64,000 nt of DNA. It comes from Myxococcales bacterium (GTDB lineage Bacteria > Myxococcota_A > Polyangia > Polyangiales > Houyiibacteriaceae). The stretch is from contig JAHBWH010000011.1 of assembly GCA_019637115.1 (NCBI GenBank), positions 17,422-81,421 on the forward strand. The letters are read 5' to 3'. Positions 44,741 to 53,041 of this stretch are shown here, in pieces (positions within the stretch are counted from its first letter, which is position 1; each line of letters starts with the position of its first letter). A model generated the notes under the pieces. That model had not been told where the DNA came from, ran no database searches, and saw only the letters and a program-made list of their open reading frames with translations. The position numbers and the translations under genes are program-made.

Positions 44741-44841
44741 GGGGGAGGACACGCCCCGCCACACCGGCGCGGCGCTGATGGGGCTGTAACTTCGTGACAG
44801 CCCCATCGGCCTTGACGGTGTGGCGAGGCGTGTCCTCCCCC
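44741..44841. repeat. 101-bp near-perfect inverted repeat with nested inner stem
   Basis: Outer arms of 26 nt (44741-44766 and 44816-44841) match at 25 of 26 positions. Inside, GATGGGGCTGT (44777-44787) and ACAGCCCCATC (44797-44807) pair perfectly around a 9-nt loop. No terminator T-run follows. It could be a structured RNA, a REP/MITE-like unit or a recombination scar. Confidence 0.85.
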
Positions 44842-45278
44842 ACCTGTCCTTTCGAGCGACCTTCGGGCCTCCCGGTGCCGGTCGCGGTCGTGGGACTCGC
44901 GTCGCTCCCGGTGCCACGTGGCTCGGACGACGGCGCTTCGCCCCCGGATTCGTCCGAGCGACCTCGAAGAGCAAAGCACGCCCGGTGCTTTCGGACGTTC
45001 GATGGAGATCACGCCCGAAAATTGAAAGTAGGGTCGGAGGCGAGCGCCGTCGTGAGCTGCGCGCACGACAGCGCTCGCAGGGTCCGACGTGCGCGAGGTG
45101 GCGACGTCCCGTGTCGAGAGCGCGGCGGTTTTTCGGATGCGGGATCGGCTTGCCCGCTCCGCGCTGAGGCGCTGCGCTCGGCAGGCGGGGTGACAGGCCG
45201 TCGGACGGGCACGCAGCCTCGGTTGCATGTCCGGCTTCGGCTTCGTTTCCGACTCCGCAACGCTGCAGGTGATCGCAC

Positions 45279-45621
45279 CACGTCCACGTCCACGTCCACG
45301 TCGTCCACGTCCACGTCCACGACGTCCACGTCCACGTACGTCCACGTACGGCCACGTCCACGTCCACAACGTCCACGTCCACAACGTCCACGTCCACGTC
45401 CACGTACGTCCGCGTCCACGTCGTCCACGTCCACGTCCACGACGTCCACGTCCAACGTCCACGTCCACAACGTCCACGTCCACAACGTCCACGTCCACAA
45501 CGTCCACGTCCACAACGTCCACGTCCACAACGTCCACGTCCACAACGTCCACGTCCACGTCCACGTCCACGTCGTCCACGTCGTCCACGTCCACGGGCGC
45601 GTGCGCGTGCGCGTGCGCGAC
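45279..45621. repeat. Composite satellite: GTCCAC / GTCCACAAC arrays ending in (GCGTGC)n
   Basis: About 320 bp of GTCCAC units, including a regular block of seven GTCCACAACGTCCAC units (about 45459-45550), then about 25 bp of GCGTGC and GACCAG. Same order and junction as the array at 30150-30384. Confidence 0.9.
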
Positions 45622-45734
45622 CAGAAACGACCGACGTGGTTCTGAGCTCACCACAGCGAAGCATCCCTTACTTCACTTCCCGCGACTCATCCCCGGACCC
45701 TTCCCGCGACTCGTCCCCAAACCCACGCGGACGC

Positions 45735-46066
45735 GGTCGCGGTCCCGGACACGCACGCGGTCCCGGACACCCACGCGGTCCCGAACACGGACACGGACGC
45801 GGTCCCGGACACACACGCGGTCCCGGACACGCACGCGGTCCCGGACACGCACGCGGTCCCGAACACGGACACGGACGCGGTCCCGGACACGCACGCGGTC
45901 CCGGACACGCACGCGGTCCCGGACACGGACGGCACGCGGTCCCGGACACGGACGGACGCGGTCCCGGACACGGACACGCACGCGGTCCCGGACACGGACA
46001 CGCACGCGGTCCCGGACACGGACGGGCGCGGTCCCGGACACGGACGCGGTCCCGGACACGGTCCCG
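45735..46066. repeat. Satellite of CACGCGGTCCCGGA units
   Basis: About 330 bp of variants of GGTCCCGGACAC(G)CACGC with 12-18-bp steps (CACGCGGTCCCGGA, CACGGACGCGGTCCCGGA). It ends 56 bp before the MatB-like start. The ligase frame is open back through it, but that stretch is not part of the conserved enzyme. Confidence 0.85.
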
Positions 46067-46121
46067 GCCTCCGACGCGCCCCCGCTTGCCCACCGCCACG
46101 AGCCGCGTCAGGACGCGCAAG

Positions 46122-47579
46122 ATGCCCCTCCTCTTCCCGCGCCTCGCGCGCCCAGACGCGCGCGTCGCCCTGCGCGTCGGAGACGAGACGCTGCGGTACG
46201 ACGAGCTCGCGCGAGCGGCCGGCGGGCACGCGGCCTGGCTACGCGCGCGGGGTGTCTCGCCGGGCGAGCGCGTGGGCGTGTGGGCGGAAGGGGACCTTCC
46301 GACCCTGGTGGCCCTCGTCGGCAACGCGCTCGCGGGGGTCGCGAGCGTCCCCCTCAACCCCAAGCTCGGGGAGCGCGAGCTCGCCCACGTGCTCGACGAC
46401 TCGACGCCCGCGCTGGTGCTCGCCACCGATCCCGCGGCGCTCCCCCCGCGCCTGTCCGGCGCCCTCCCGATCATGCGGCGAGAGGACGCGCCCATCGTCC
46501 GCCGCGAGGACGCGCCGCCCCCGCGCGAGGTCGACGACGCGCCGCTGCTCGTCCTGTACACGAGCGGCACGACGGGCGCGCCGAAGGGCGCCGTCCTCTC
46601 CGCGCGCAGCGTCGCCGCCAACCTCGACGCGCTCGCCGAGGCGTGGCGCTGGGGGGCGGACGACGAGCTCGTCCACGCGCTGCCGCTCTTCCACGTCCAC
46701 GGGCTCGTGCTCGGCGTGTTCGGCACCCTGCGCGTCGGCGCGGGCCTCACGCACGTCCCCCGCTTCGAGCCGCCCCGCTTCGCCGACGCCCTGCGGCAGG
46801 CCACGATGTGCTTCGCGGTCCCGACGATGTACCACCGCTTGGCGGACGCCGCGGAGGAGTCCTCGGAGGTCCGCGAGGCGCTCCGGCGTCCCCGCTTGCT
46901 CGTCAGCGGCTCCGCGGCGCTCCCCGAGCGCGAGCACCGACGCATCGAGGCGCTCACCGGCCGGGGCGTGCACGAGCGCTACGGCCTGACCGAGACGCTG
47001 ATCCTCTGCGGCGTGCGCGCGGACGAGGGGCCGCGACCCGGCGAGGTCGGCGCGCCGCTCGCGGGCGTCGAGCTGCAGCTCGTCGACGAGACGGGCGCCG
47101 TCGTCGACGAGCCCGATCAGATCGGCGAGGTCTGGGCCCGCGGCCCGAGCGTCTTCTCGGGCTATCTCGGGCGCCCCGAGGCGACGGCGGCGGCCTTCGC
47201 GGCGGACGGCTGGTTCCGAACCGGCGACCTCGCGACGCGCTCGCGCGACGGCCGCGTGCGCATCGTGGGCCGCAAGAGCACCGACCTCATCAAGAGCGGC
47301 GGGTTCAAGATCGGCGCGGGAGAGATCGAGAGCGTCCTGCTGGAGCACCCTGGCGTCGCCGAGGTCGCGGTGCTCGGCGTCCCCGACGAGGATCTCGGCG
47401 AGCGCATCGTCGCGTTCGTCGTCCCGCGCGGCGCCCCGCCTGCCCCCGAGGCGCTCATCGACCTCGTGGCGAAGGCGCTGGCTGCGCACAAGCGGCCGCG
47501 CGAGATCCACTTCATCGACGCGCTGCCGCGGAACGCGATGGGCAAGGTGCAGAAGGCGAAGCTGCGCCCGCAGGGCTGA
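46122..47579 (+). CDS. MatB-like acyl-CoA (malonyl-CoA-type) synthetase
   Basis: 485 residues from ATG 46122, which has AGGA upstream and keeps only the conserved enzyme. ANL motifs: P-loop LYTSGTTGAPKGAVLS, LPLFHVHGLVLGVFGTL (the HVHGL of MatB-type enzymes), GVHERYGLTET, GWFRTGDLA, RKSTDLIKSGGFKIGAGEIE and RNAMGKVQKAKL with the catalytic Lys. The short length (about 485) and motif set point to malonyl-CoA synthetase or a related dicarboxylate/short-chain ligase rather than long-chain ligase. Exact substrate is an inference. A satellite lies directly upstream. Confidence 0.88.
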   Translation: MPLLFPRLARPDARVALRVGDETLRYDELARAAGGHAAWLRARGVSPGERVGVWAEGDLPTLVALVGNALAGVASVPLNPKLGERELAHVLDDSTPALVLATDPAALPPRLSGALPIMRREDAPIVRREDAPPPREVDDAPLLVLYTSGTTGAPKGAVLSARSVAANLDALAEAWRWGADDELVHALPLFHVHGLVLGVFGTLRVGAGLTHVPRFEPPRFADALRQATMCFAVPTMYHRLADAAEESSEVREALRRPRLLVSGSAALPEREHRRIEALTGRGVHERYGLTETLILCGVRADEGPRPGEVGAPLAGVELQLVDETGAVVDEPDQIGEVWARGPSVFSGYLGRPEATAAAFAADGWFRTGDLATRSRDGRVRIVGRKSTDLIKSGGFKIGAGEIESVLLEHPGVAEVAVLGVPDEDLGERIVAFVVPRGAPPAPEALIDLVAKALAAHKRPREIHFIDALPRNAMGKVQKAKLRPQG

Positions 47580-47668
47580 CCGACCGCGTCGGGGTCACCA
47601 CGGCTCGGCTTGGCTCCCAGTCGTCGACGACCGAACCATCCGCCCGTCGTCGACGACCGAACCACGCT

Positions 47669-47843
47669 CTCGACGACACGGTCGAGTCATGACGGCGACC
47701 AGCCTCGACGACGCGACCGAGTCATGACGGCGACCAGCCTCGACGACGCGGTCGAGTCATGACGGCGACCAGGCTCGACGACACGGCCAAGTCCTGACGG
47801 CAACCAGGCTCGACGACGCCGCCGAGTCATGACGAACGAGGCT
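47669..47843 (+). repeat. 35-bp direct repeats, five units
   Basis: Units start at 47669, 47704, 47739, 47774 and 47809 (period 35). Each reads CTCGACGACGCGGTCGAGTC, then ATGACGGCGACCAGG, with 1-5 differences; the last decays. Each unit holds a GACGACnnGGTC-type inverted segment. It lies 3' of the ligase and 3' of the convergent hydrolase; not coding. Confidence 0.85.
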
Positions 47844-47877
47844 CGAAGGCGCGGCCGAGTGGTGCGAGGGGTGAAGG

Positions 47878-49107
47878 TCAGCCCGGCAAGAAGTCGAGCC
47901 GGTGGAGGAACTTCGCCATCTCTTCCAGATAATGACCGCGGTCGAGGTGCAGGAGGTGGCTACCCGGGAACCAGTGGATGGCGGGCCGCTCCCAGTGCTC
48001 CCAGAGCAGCCGCGAGTGCTTCGGGGGCGCGAGCCGGTCGCCGACGCCGCCCACGATCATCAGGCCCTCCTTGGGCACGACGGGCTGGTAGGTCAGCGGG
48101 TTGCTCACCGCGAGGAGGCGGCGGGCGTCGACCAAGCTGCGCCGGACGAGCTTCAGCATCGCGCGGACGGCGACCCCGACCGGCTGCCACTCGAGCACGA
48201 GGTCCGGCAGCGTGACCACGGGGACGTTCGGCACCGCGAAGGTGAGCCGCGGCTCCGCGACGGCGAGCACGCTCGAGGTGAAGCCACCCAGGCTGACGCC
48301 CGTCACGCCGACCTTCGGCGCGCCGCGCTCGTTCATGAGCCAGTCGATGAGGATGCGCAGATCCATCACCGACTGCGCGACCGCCTCGTTCGTGTGGGCG
48401 GGCCCGCCGGCGAAATAGCCGTGGCCGCTGAAGGGCGACCCGGTCGGCTGGCGCTCGCCGTGGAAGGGCAGCGTGAAGAGCATCACGTCGCAGCCCATCC
48501 GGTAGAACCAGGGGAGCGCGAAGAACCACTCGTTGACGAGGTAGAGGTCCGCCGTGAACCCGTGGATCGCGATGATCGTGGGGCGCGGGCCGTCGTCGTG
48601 CGACCAATAGCGCGCGTGCGCAACGCGGTTGGTGGCGTGGCGCAGGTAGCGGTCGTGCAGCCGGGGGTTCACGGGCATGAAGGGGCTGTCGAAGCGGACC
48701 GTCTCGCAGCGCCCGTCGTCCGGCGTGAAGCGCGGGTACCAGTCAGCGGCCGAGGTGCGGATGCGGACCCCGCGAGGCGGCGTCCGGAAGAACCGCGTGG
48801 GGTCGCGGCTCTCGGCCATCGGTAGGTAGAACGCGACGTCGTCGAGCGCGCGCCGGAGCTCCCACGGGTGGTAGCCGAGCGGCAGGGCGAGGCCCGCGAC
48901 GAGCGTGGCGCCCGCGGTCCGGATGGCGACGTCGATCGCGGCCGTGCTCTGCACGCGCAGCCGGTCGCCGCCGATGAGCTCGAAGGACTCCTTCGAGTCC
49001 GCGAAGTCGATGGGGAGCGTCTCCCACCAGGGCTCTTCGAGCCGGAGCGGCGCGGTCGCGGCGCTGCCGTGCCGGATGCGTGACAGGAACGACGTCATCA
49101 CCCTCAT
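47878..49107 (-). CDS. Alpha/beta hydrolase
   Basis: 409 residues. The nucleophile elbow GVSLGG (G-x-S-x-G), the oxyanion-side IAIHGFTADLYLVNEWFF and the C-terminal HLLHLDRGHYLEEM (His) plus VGGVGDRLAPP (acid) give a plausible triad. The N-terminal 180 residues carry hydrophobic segments and a family-specific lid. This form is like uncharacterised hydrolases of 400 residues often annotated as esterase/thioesterase. No signal peptide is apparent. ATG 49107 is the longest start; MTS at residue 4 is also possible. Confidence 0.82.
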   Translation of the reverse strand: MRVMTSFLSRIRHGSAATAPLRLEEPWWETLPIDFADSKESFELIGGDRLRVQSTAAIDVAIRTAGATLVAGLALPLGYHPWELRRALDDVAFYLPMAESRDPTRFFRTPPRGVRIRTSAADWYPRFTPDDGRCETVRFDSPFMPVNPRLHDRYLRHATNRVAHARYWSHDDGPRPTIIAIHGFTADLYLVNEWFFALPWFYRMGCDVMLFTLPFHGERQPTGSPFSGHGYFAGGPAHTNEAVAQSVMDLRILIDWLMNERGAPKVGVTGVSLGGFTSSVLAVAEPRLTFAVPNVPVVTLPDLVLEWQPVGVAVRAMLKLVRRSLVDARRLLAVSNPLTYQPVVPKEGLMIVGGVGDRLAPPKHSRLLWEHWERPAIHWFPGSHLLHLDRGHYLEEMAKFLHRLDFLPG

Positions 49108-49161
49108 GGTAGTACGCGCGGCGCGCGACCCGAAGGAAACGGTGAACGGAGGTCGGCGCGC

Positions 49162-50268
49162 TCAGAGCTCGCTGGCCGGGAGGTCTTCGACGCGGACGAG
49201 GATGACGCTGACGTTGTCCTTCCCGCCGCGCGCGTTCGCCTCGTCGACGAGGCGAGCGACGGTCGCGTCGAGGTCGGTCGCGTCGATGAGCATCTGCGTC
49301 AGCGACTCGTGGTCGACCATCTTCGAGAGGCCGTCCGAGCAGAGCAGGTAGAGGTCTCCGCCCTCGGGCGTGTCGACGAGCAGATCGACGTCCACGTCGT
49401 CCGCGATGCCGAGCGCTCGCGTGAGCTGCGCGCCCCGGCGCCCCTTGATGCCGAGCGCCGCCGAGAGCGTGTGGTCCTGCGTGAGCTGCGTGAGCTCGCC
49501 GCGCCGAAGGCGATAGATGCGGCTGTCGCCGACGTGCCCGAGATAGGCGCGCTGACGGCGCGGGCTGAACGCCGCGGCGACGATGGTCGTGCCCATGCCG
49601 CGCTTGGACTCGTCCCGCTGGGCCTCTTCGAAGATCACGCGGTTGGCGGTGCGGATCGCGCGGACGAGCTCGTCCCCGCGGCGCGGCAGCTTCGGATCGG
49701 GCTCGAAGCCGAAGTGCTTGGTCTCGTAGGCGGCGGTGAGCGTGTCGACCGCGAGCTGGCTGGCGACCTCGCCGGCCGCGTACCCGCCCATCCCGTCGGC
49801 GACGACGAAGAGCTCACCTCGCAAGATCAGGAAGGCGTCCTCGTTGTGCTCCCGCCGGAGCCCCTGATCCGAGTGACCGCACGCGCTCACGAGGATCCGG
49901 GCGATCGGACCGGTCACGTCCTCCTCCGGCTCCTCTGCCGTCGCGAGGTCGATCTCGATCGAGTCCATCGCAGCTTCGGCCCGGAGCGCGGCCTCGAGGT
50001 CCGCGGGGCGCCGCGCGACGAAGGTCATCTCCACCTCGTCGTCCTCGGCGCTCGGCGGCTCGGAGGAGATGGACCCGGAGGGAGGTGGCCCCGATGGTGG
50101 CGCCGCCTGCGCCGCGTCTCCAAAGCCGGGGCGGTCGGGGGGCGCGCTCCGGCTCGCGGAGGTCGCCCCCTCGGGACGGGACGCCTCGCTCCGCGCGCGG
50201 AGGAGCAGCCACACGAACCCGATCGCACCCATCGCGATGATCACCGCGAAAATGACGTAAGTCAGCAC
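49162..50268 (-). CDS. Membrane-anchored PP2C-family Ser/Thr phosphatase
   Basis: About 368 residues from GTG 50268 (GGGGGAC upstream); the frame extends to 50391 without conserved sequence. The N-terminus has a membrane helix (TYVIFAVIIAMGAIGFVWLLL) and a Pro/Ser-rich linker. The PPM/PP2C domain (about 128-360) has SDQGLRREHNEDAF, VVADGMGGYAAGEVAS, HVGDSRIYRLR, LLCSDGLSKMV and ARGGKDNVSVILVR, which include all metal-binding Asp residues. It probably reverses the action of Hanks kinases such as those encoded at 3.0, 31.7 and 34.7 kb, but that link is inference. Confidence 0.93.
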   Translation of the reverse strand: MLTYVIFAVIIAMGAIGFVWLLLRARSEASRPEGATSASRSAPPDRPGFGDAAQAAPPSGPPPSGSISSEPPSAEDDEVEMTFVARRPADLEAALRAEAAMDSIEIDLATAEEPEEDVTGPIARILVSACGHSDQGLRREHNEDAFLILRGELFVVADGMGGYAAGEVASQLAVDTLTAAYETKHFGFEPDPKLPRRGDELVRAIRTANRVIFEEAQRDESKRGMGTTIVAAAFSPRRQRAYLGHVGDSRIYRLRRGELTQLTQDHTLSAALGIKGRRGAQLTRALGIADDVDVDLLVDTPEGGDLYLLCSDGLSKMVDHESLTQMLIDATDLDATVARLVDEANARGGKDNVSVILVRVEDLPASEL

Positions 50269-50503
50269 TGGAACCCGTCCCCCGACGACGCGCGCGCGCC
50301 GCGGGAGGCACGCCGAGCGCGCACGTCTCCCCGCGCGCTCGAGCCCACCACGGAACACAGCATCGGACACACCACGGACGGAATGGAACACGATGCGCGA
50401 ACGGACGCCAGTCGGGATTCACCCCCCGCCCGTCCTCGACACCGCCACGGAATCTCCGCATCGTGGCCACCCCCACGCCCTGCGGTCCGTGCAGGACCGA
50501 GGG

Positions 50504-51118
50504 ATGCCCTCGCCCCTTCGCCCCCGAGCGGTCCCCCCGGCCGCCCTTCGCGCCCGACATCGCCGACGCCGCATGATCGCCCTCGGAACCCTCGGCCTCG
50601 CGTGGCTGCTCGCCGCCCTCGCCCTCGACCGCCATGGCCTCCGCCGCCCCGCCGGCCGCTTCGACGCGATCGTCGTCGCAGGTTGTCGCGTCACGGCCGA
50701 GGGCGAGCCGACCCCCGCCTTGCGCCGCCGCTGCGAGCTGGCCGCGGAGCTCTGGCGCGAAGGCCACGCCCCGACGGTCGTGCTGACGGGGGGCGTCGGG
50801 GCGGAAGGCCCGAGCGAGGCCTCGGTCGCCGCGCGCGTGGTTCGCGCGCTCGGCGTGCCGGACGACGCCATCCTGCTCGAGGAGCGCTCGACCAGCACGG
50901 AGGAGAACGCGCGCCACGCGGCGAGCGTCCTCTCACCCGCGGCCCGCGTGCTCGTGGTGAGCGACGCCTACCACGTCTTCCGCTGCGAGCGCGTCTTCGC
51001 GCGTCACTTCGCCGCCGCCCGCGGGGTGGGCTCGAGAGGCCAGCCCTGGCCGCGCGCGCAGGGGGCCCTCCGCGAGGTGCTCGCCATCGCGATCTACGGG
51101 CTGCTCGGCCGCCTCTGA
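50504..51118 (+). CDS. YdcF/DUF218-family protein
   Basis: About 204 residues from ATG 50504; MIALG at 50573 and the longer start at 50393 are alternatives. After a basic N-terminus and a membrane helix (IALGTLGLAWLLAALALD) comes the DUF218 core: DAIVVAGCRV, LWREGHAPTVVLTGG, EERSTSTEENARHA and VVSDAYHVFRCE. The family is linked to cell-envelope polysaccharide or vancomycin-resistance-like contexts; the reaction is unknown. It is divergent from the PP2C gene and converges with gltX. Confidence 0.83.
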   Translation: MPSPLRPRAVPPAALRARHRRRRMIALGTLGLAWLLAALALDRHGLRRPAGRFDAIVVAGCRVTAEGEPTPALRRRCELAAELWREGHAPTVVLTGGVGAEGPSEASVAARVVRALGVPDDAILLEERSTSTEENARHAASVLSPAARVLVVSDAYHVFRCERVFARHFAAARGVGSRGQPWPRAQGALREVLAIAIYGLLGRL

Positions 51119-51143
51119 CCTGCCGCCGCGGCCCCTATGGGCC

Positions 51144-52580
51144 TCAGGCGCCGCGGGCGCGCTCCGCGCCGCGGCGGAGGCGCGAGAGCGCTCGATCGCG
51201 CCCGAGCAGGATCAGCGTCTCGTAGAGGCCCGGGCTCGCCGTGCGCCCGGTCATCGCGACGCGGGCCGGCTGCGCGAGGTTCTTGATCGCGATCCCGTCC
51301 CGCTCGAGCCACGCGGTGGTCGCCGCCTCGAGCGCCTCCGCCTCGAAGGCGGTCGACTCGACGAGCGACGCGAAGGCCTCGAGCAGCGGCGCCGCCTCGG
51401 GGACGAGGAACTTCTTCGCGCCCTTCTCGTCGAAGACCAGCGCGTCGTCGGCGCGGAAGAAGTAGTCGAGCCCCTCAGCGAGGTCGACCAAGGTCGTCGC
51501 GCGCAGCTTCACCGGCTCGATCGCGGCGACGAGGCGCGGGTCACCCGGCGCGACCTCGAGCCCGCGCTGCGCGAGGAAAGGAACGACGAGCCCAGCGAGC
51601 GCCTCGTTCGTGAGCACGCGCAGGTGCGCGCCCTGCACGTGCGCGAGCTTCTTCACGTCGTAGCGGCTGCCCGTCCGTCCACAGGCGGACCAGTCGAACT
51701 TCTCGATCAGCTCCGCGCGCGTGAAGATCTCGTCGTCGCCGTGGCTCCAGCCGAGACGCGCGAGGTAGTTGAGTACGCCATCGGGCACGTAGCCGAGATC
51801 GCGGTACTCGAGCACGGCCACGGCCGCGTGCCGCTTGCTGAGCTTCTTGCCGTCGGGCCCGAGCACCATCGGGAGGTGCGCGAAGCACGGCGGCTCGGCC
51901 CCGAAGGCGCGGTAGAGGAGGATCTGTGGGGGCGTGTTGACGAGGTGGTCGTCGCCGCGCGTCACGTGGGTGATGCCCATCGTCAGATCGTCGACGAACG
52001 CCCCGAAGTTGTAGAGCGGCAGGCCGTTCTGCCGCAGCAGCACGAAGTCCTGCTGCTCGGCGTTCGGGTAGGCGATGGGGCCGTAGACGAGGTCGTCCCA
52101 ACCCGTCTCGCCCTCGCTCGGCGCCTTGAAGCGCACCACGTGCGGGACCTCCGGATCGCCGTCCGTTCGGTCGCGCCAGGGCGAGCGGAAGCGGAAGCCC
52201 CCGTGGCCGTGCGCCTCTTCCCACGCCTTGCGCGCGGCCTGGATCTCCTCGGTCGTCGCATAGCAGCGGTAGGCGTGGCCGCTCTCGATGAGGCGCTCGG
52301 CGTGCTCCCGATAGAGCGCGAGCCGCTCGCTCTGCTGGTAGGGCCCGTGCGGCCCGCCGACCTCCGGGCCCTCGTCCCAGTCCAGCCCGAGCCAGCGCAT
52401 CGAGTCGTAGATGATCTGGATCGCCTCATCGCTGTTGCGAGCGACGTCCGTGTCCTCGATGCGCAGGACGAACTCGCCCCCCCGTTGGCGCGCGTAGAGC
52501 CAGGCGTAGAGGGCGGTGCGGACACCACCGATGTGGAGATAGCCGGTCGGCGAGGGCGCGAAGCGGAGGCGCACGGTCAT
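51144..52580 (-). CDS. gltX: Glutamyl-tRNA synthetase
   Basis: 478 residues, normal for bacterial class I GluRS, which charges tRNA-Glu. The HIGH-like signature is FAPSPTGYLHIGGVRTALYAWL (split by residues: APSPTG at 8-13, HIGG at 16-19) and the KMSKS-like signature is GPDGKKLSKRH. The anticodon-binding helical C-terminus (LARPARVAMTGRTASPGLYE-type) is present. ATG 52580 is chosen because it begins directly with the conserved MTVRLRFAPSPTG; an extension to 52700 is non-conserved. It converges with the YdcF-like gene across 25 bp. Confidence 0.96.
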   Translation of the reverse strand: MTVRLRFAPSPTGYLHIGGVRTALYAWLYARQRGGEFVLRIEDTDVARNSDEAIQIIYDSMRWLGLDWDEGPEVGGPHGPYQQSERLALYREHAERLIESGHAYRCYATTEEIQAARKAWEEAHGHGGFRFRSPWRDRTDGDPEVPHVVRFKAPSEGETGWDDLVYGPIAYPNAEQQDFVLLRQNGLPLYNFGAFVDDLTMGITHVTRGDDHLVNTPPQILLYRAFGAEPPCFAHLPMVLGPDGKKLSKRHAAVAVLEYRDLGYVPDGVLNYLARLGWSHGDDEIFTRAELIEKFDWSACGRTGSRYDVKKLAHVQGAHLRVLTNEALAGLVVPFLAQRGLEVAPGDPRLVAAIEPVKLRATTLVDLAEGLDYFFRADDALVFDEKGAKKFLVPEAAPLLEAFASLVESTAFEAEALEAATTAWLERDGIAIKNLAQPARVAMTGRTASPGLYETLILLGRDRALSRLRRGAERARGA

Positions 52581-53041
52581 GAGGTCTCGGGCCGGTGCGC
52601 GTCGCGCACGGTCAGGGGTGTCGATGGCGACGGCGCTGCTCGAGCGCCGGCGCGTCGCGCGGCTTAGTGCTGGGCGCGCGGCGTGTCGAGCGGACGCCAC
52701 GCGATGCGTCGGAATGGCCCAGGGTGTGCCCGCGACTCACACCCGAGCGTGGGTCGTCTCGCGGAGACCCGGCGTTTCTCCCGGGTGGGTCGCCGCGGCG
52801 AGGCGGGTACGCTCCTTGCTGATTCCTCGCGAGACAGATGCATGGCCGAGCTCGCGCGCCGCCCAGTGGACGGCGCGCAGCATCGCGAACAGAGGGCCAT
52901 GAGAGGCCCGCGGGGCCTCGCCCCCGTCGGGAGGGGCCAGAGACGCCAGCCACAGCCCCTCATACGAAGAACCGGATTCCCCCTTGCTGCCGGGGTCGCG
53001 GCCAGTAGGGTCGCGACGGCCGCACGGTCGAGGTGACGACG
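52581..53041. other. Divergent intergenic region, no gene seen
   Basis: 461 bp between the divergent gltX and membrane-protein genes. I see no tRNA or conserved coding sequence; promoters for both sides must lie here but no clear -35/-10 pair stands out. Confidence 0.5.

Larger units (their letters stand above)
44423..46121. other. 1.7-kb non-coding region of satellites and a large hairpin
   Basis: Between the coiled-coil gene (minus) and the MatB-like gene (plus). It contains a 12-bp satellite (44520-44651), an inverted satellite stub (44656-44706), a 101-bp hairpin (44741-44841), about 435 bp of single-copy sequence with no recognisable gene (44842-45278), the composite GTCCAC satellite (45279-45621) and the GGTCCCGGACAC satellite (45735-46066). 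Stop-free frames across it come from 6-bp periodicity and are not evidence of proteins. Confidence 0.75.

Noticed and set aside
44820..45167. Possible 115-residue gene after the large hairpin
   Set aside because: Arg/Gly/Ser-rich shadow-like composition, starts inside the hairpin arm, no ribosome site or recognisable domain.
45636..46121. N-terminal extension of the MatB-like ligase through the GGTCCCGGACAC satellite
   Set aside because: The extension is pure repeat translation; the conserved enzyme begins at ATG 46122 with its own ribosome site.
47669..47843. CRISPR array
   Set aside because: Units are adjacent with no spacers.
51126..51156. Terminator between the YdcF-like gene and gltX
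   Set aside because: A 7-bp CCGCGGC/GCCGCGG stem exists but there is no T-run on either strand and it overlaps the gltX end.
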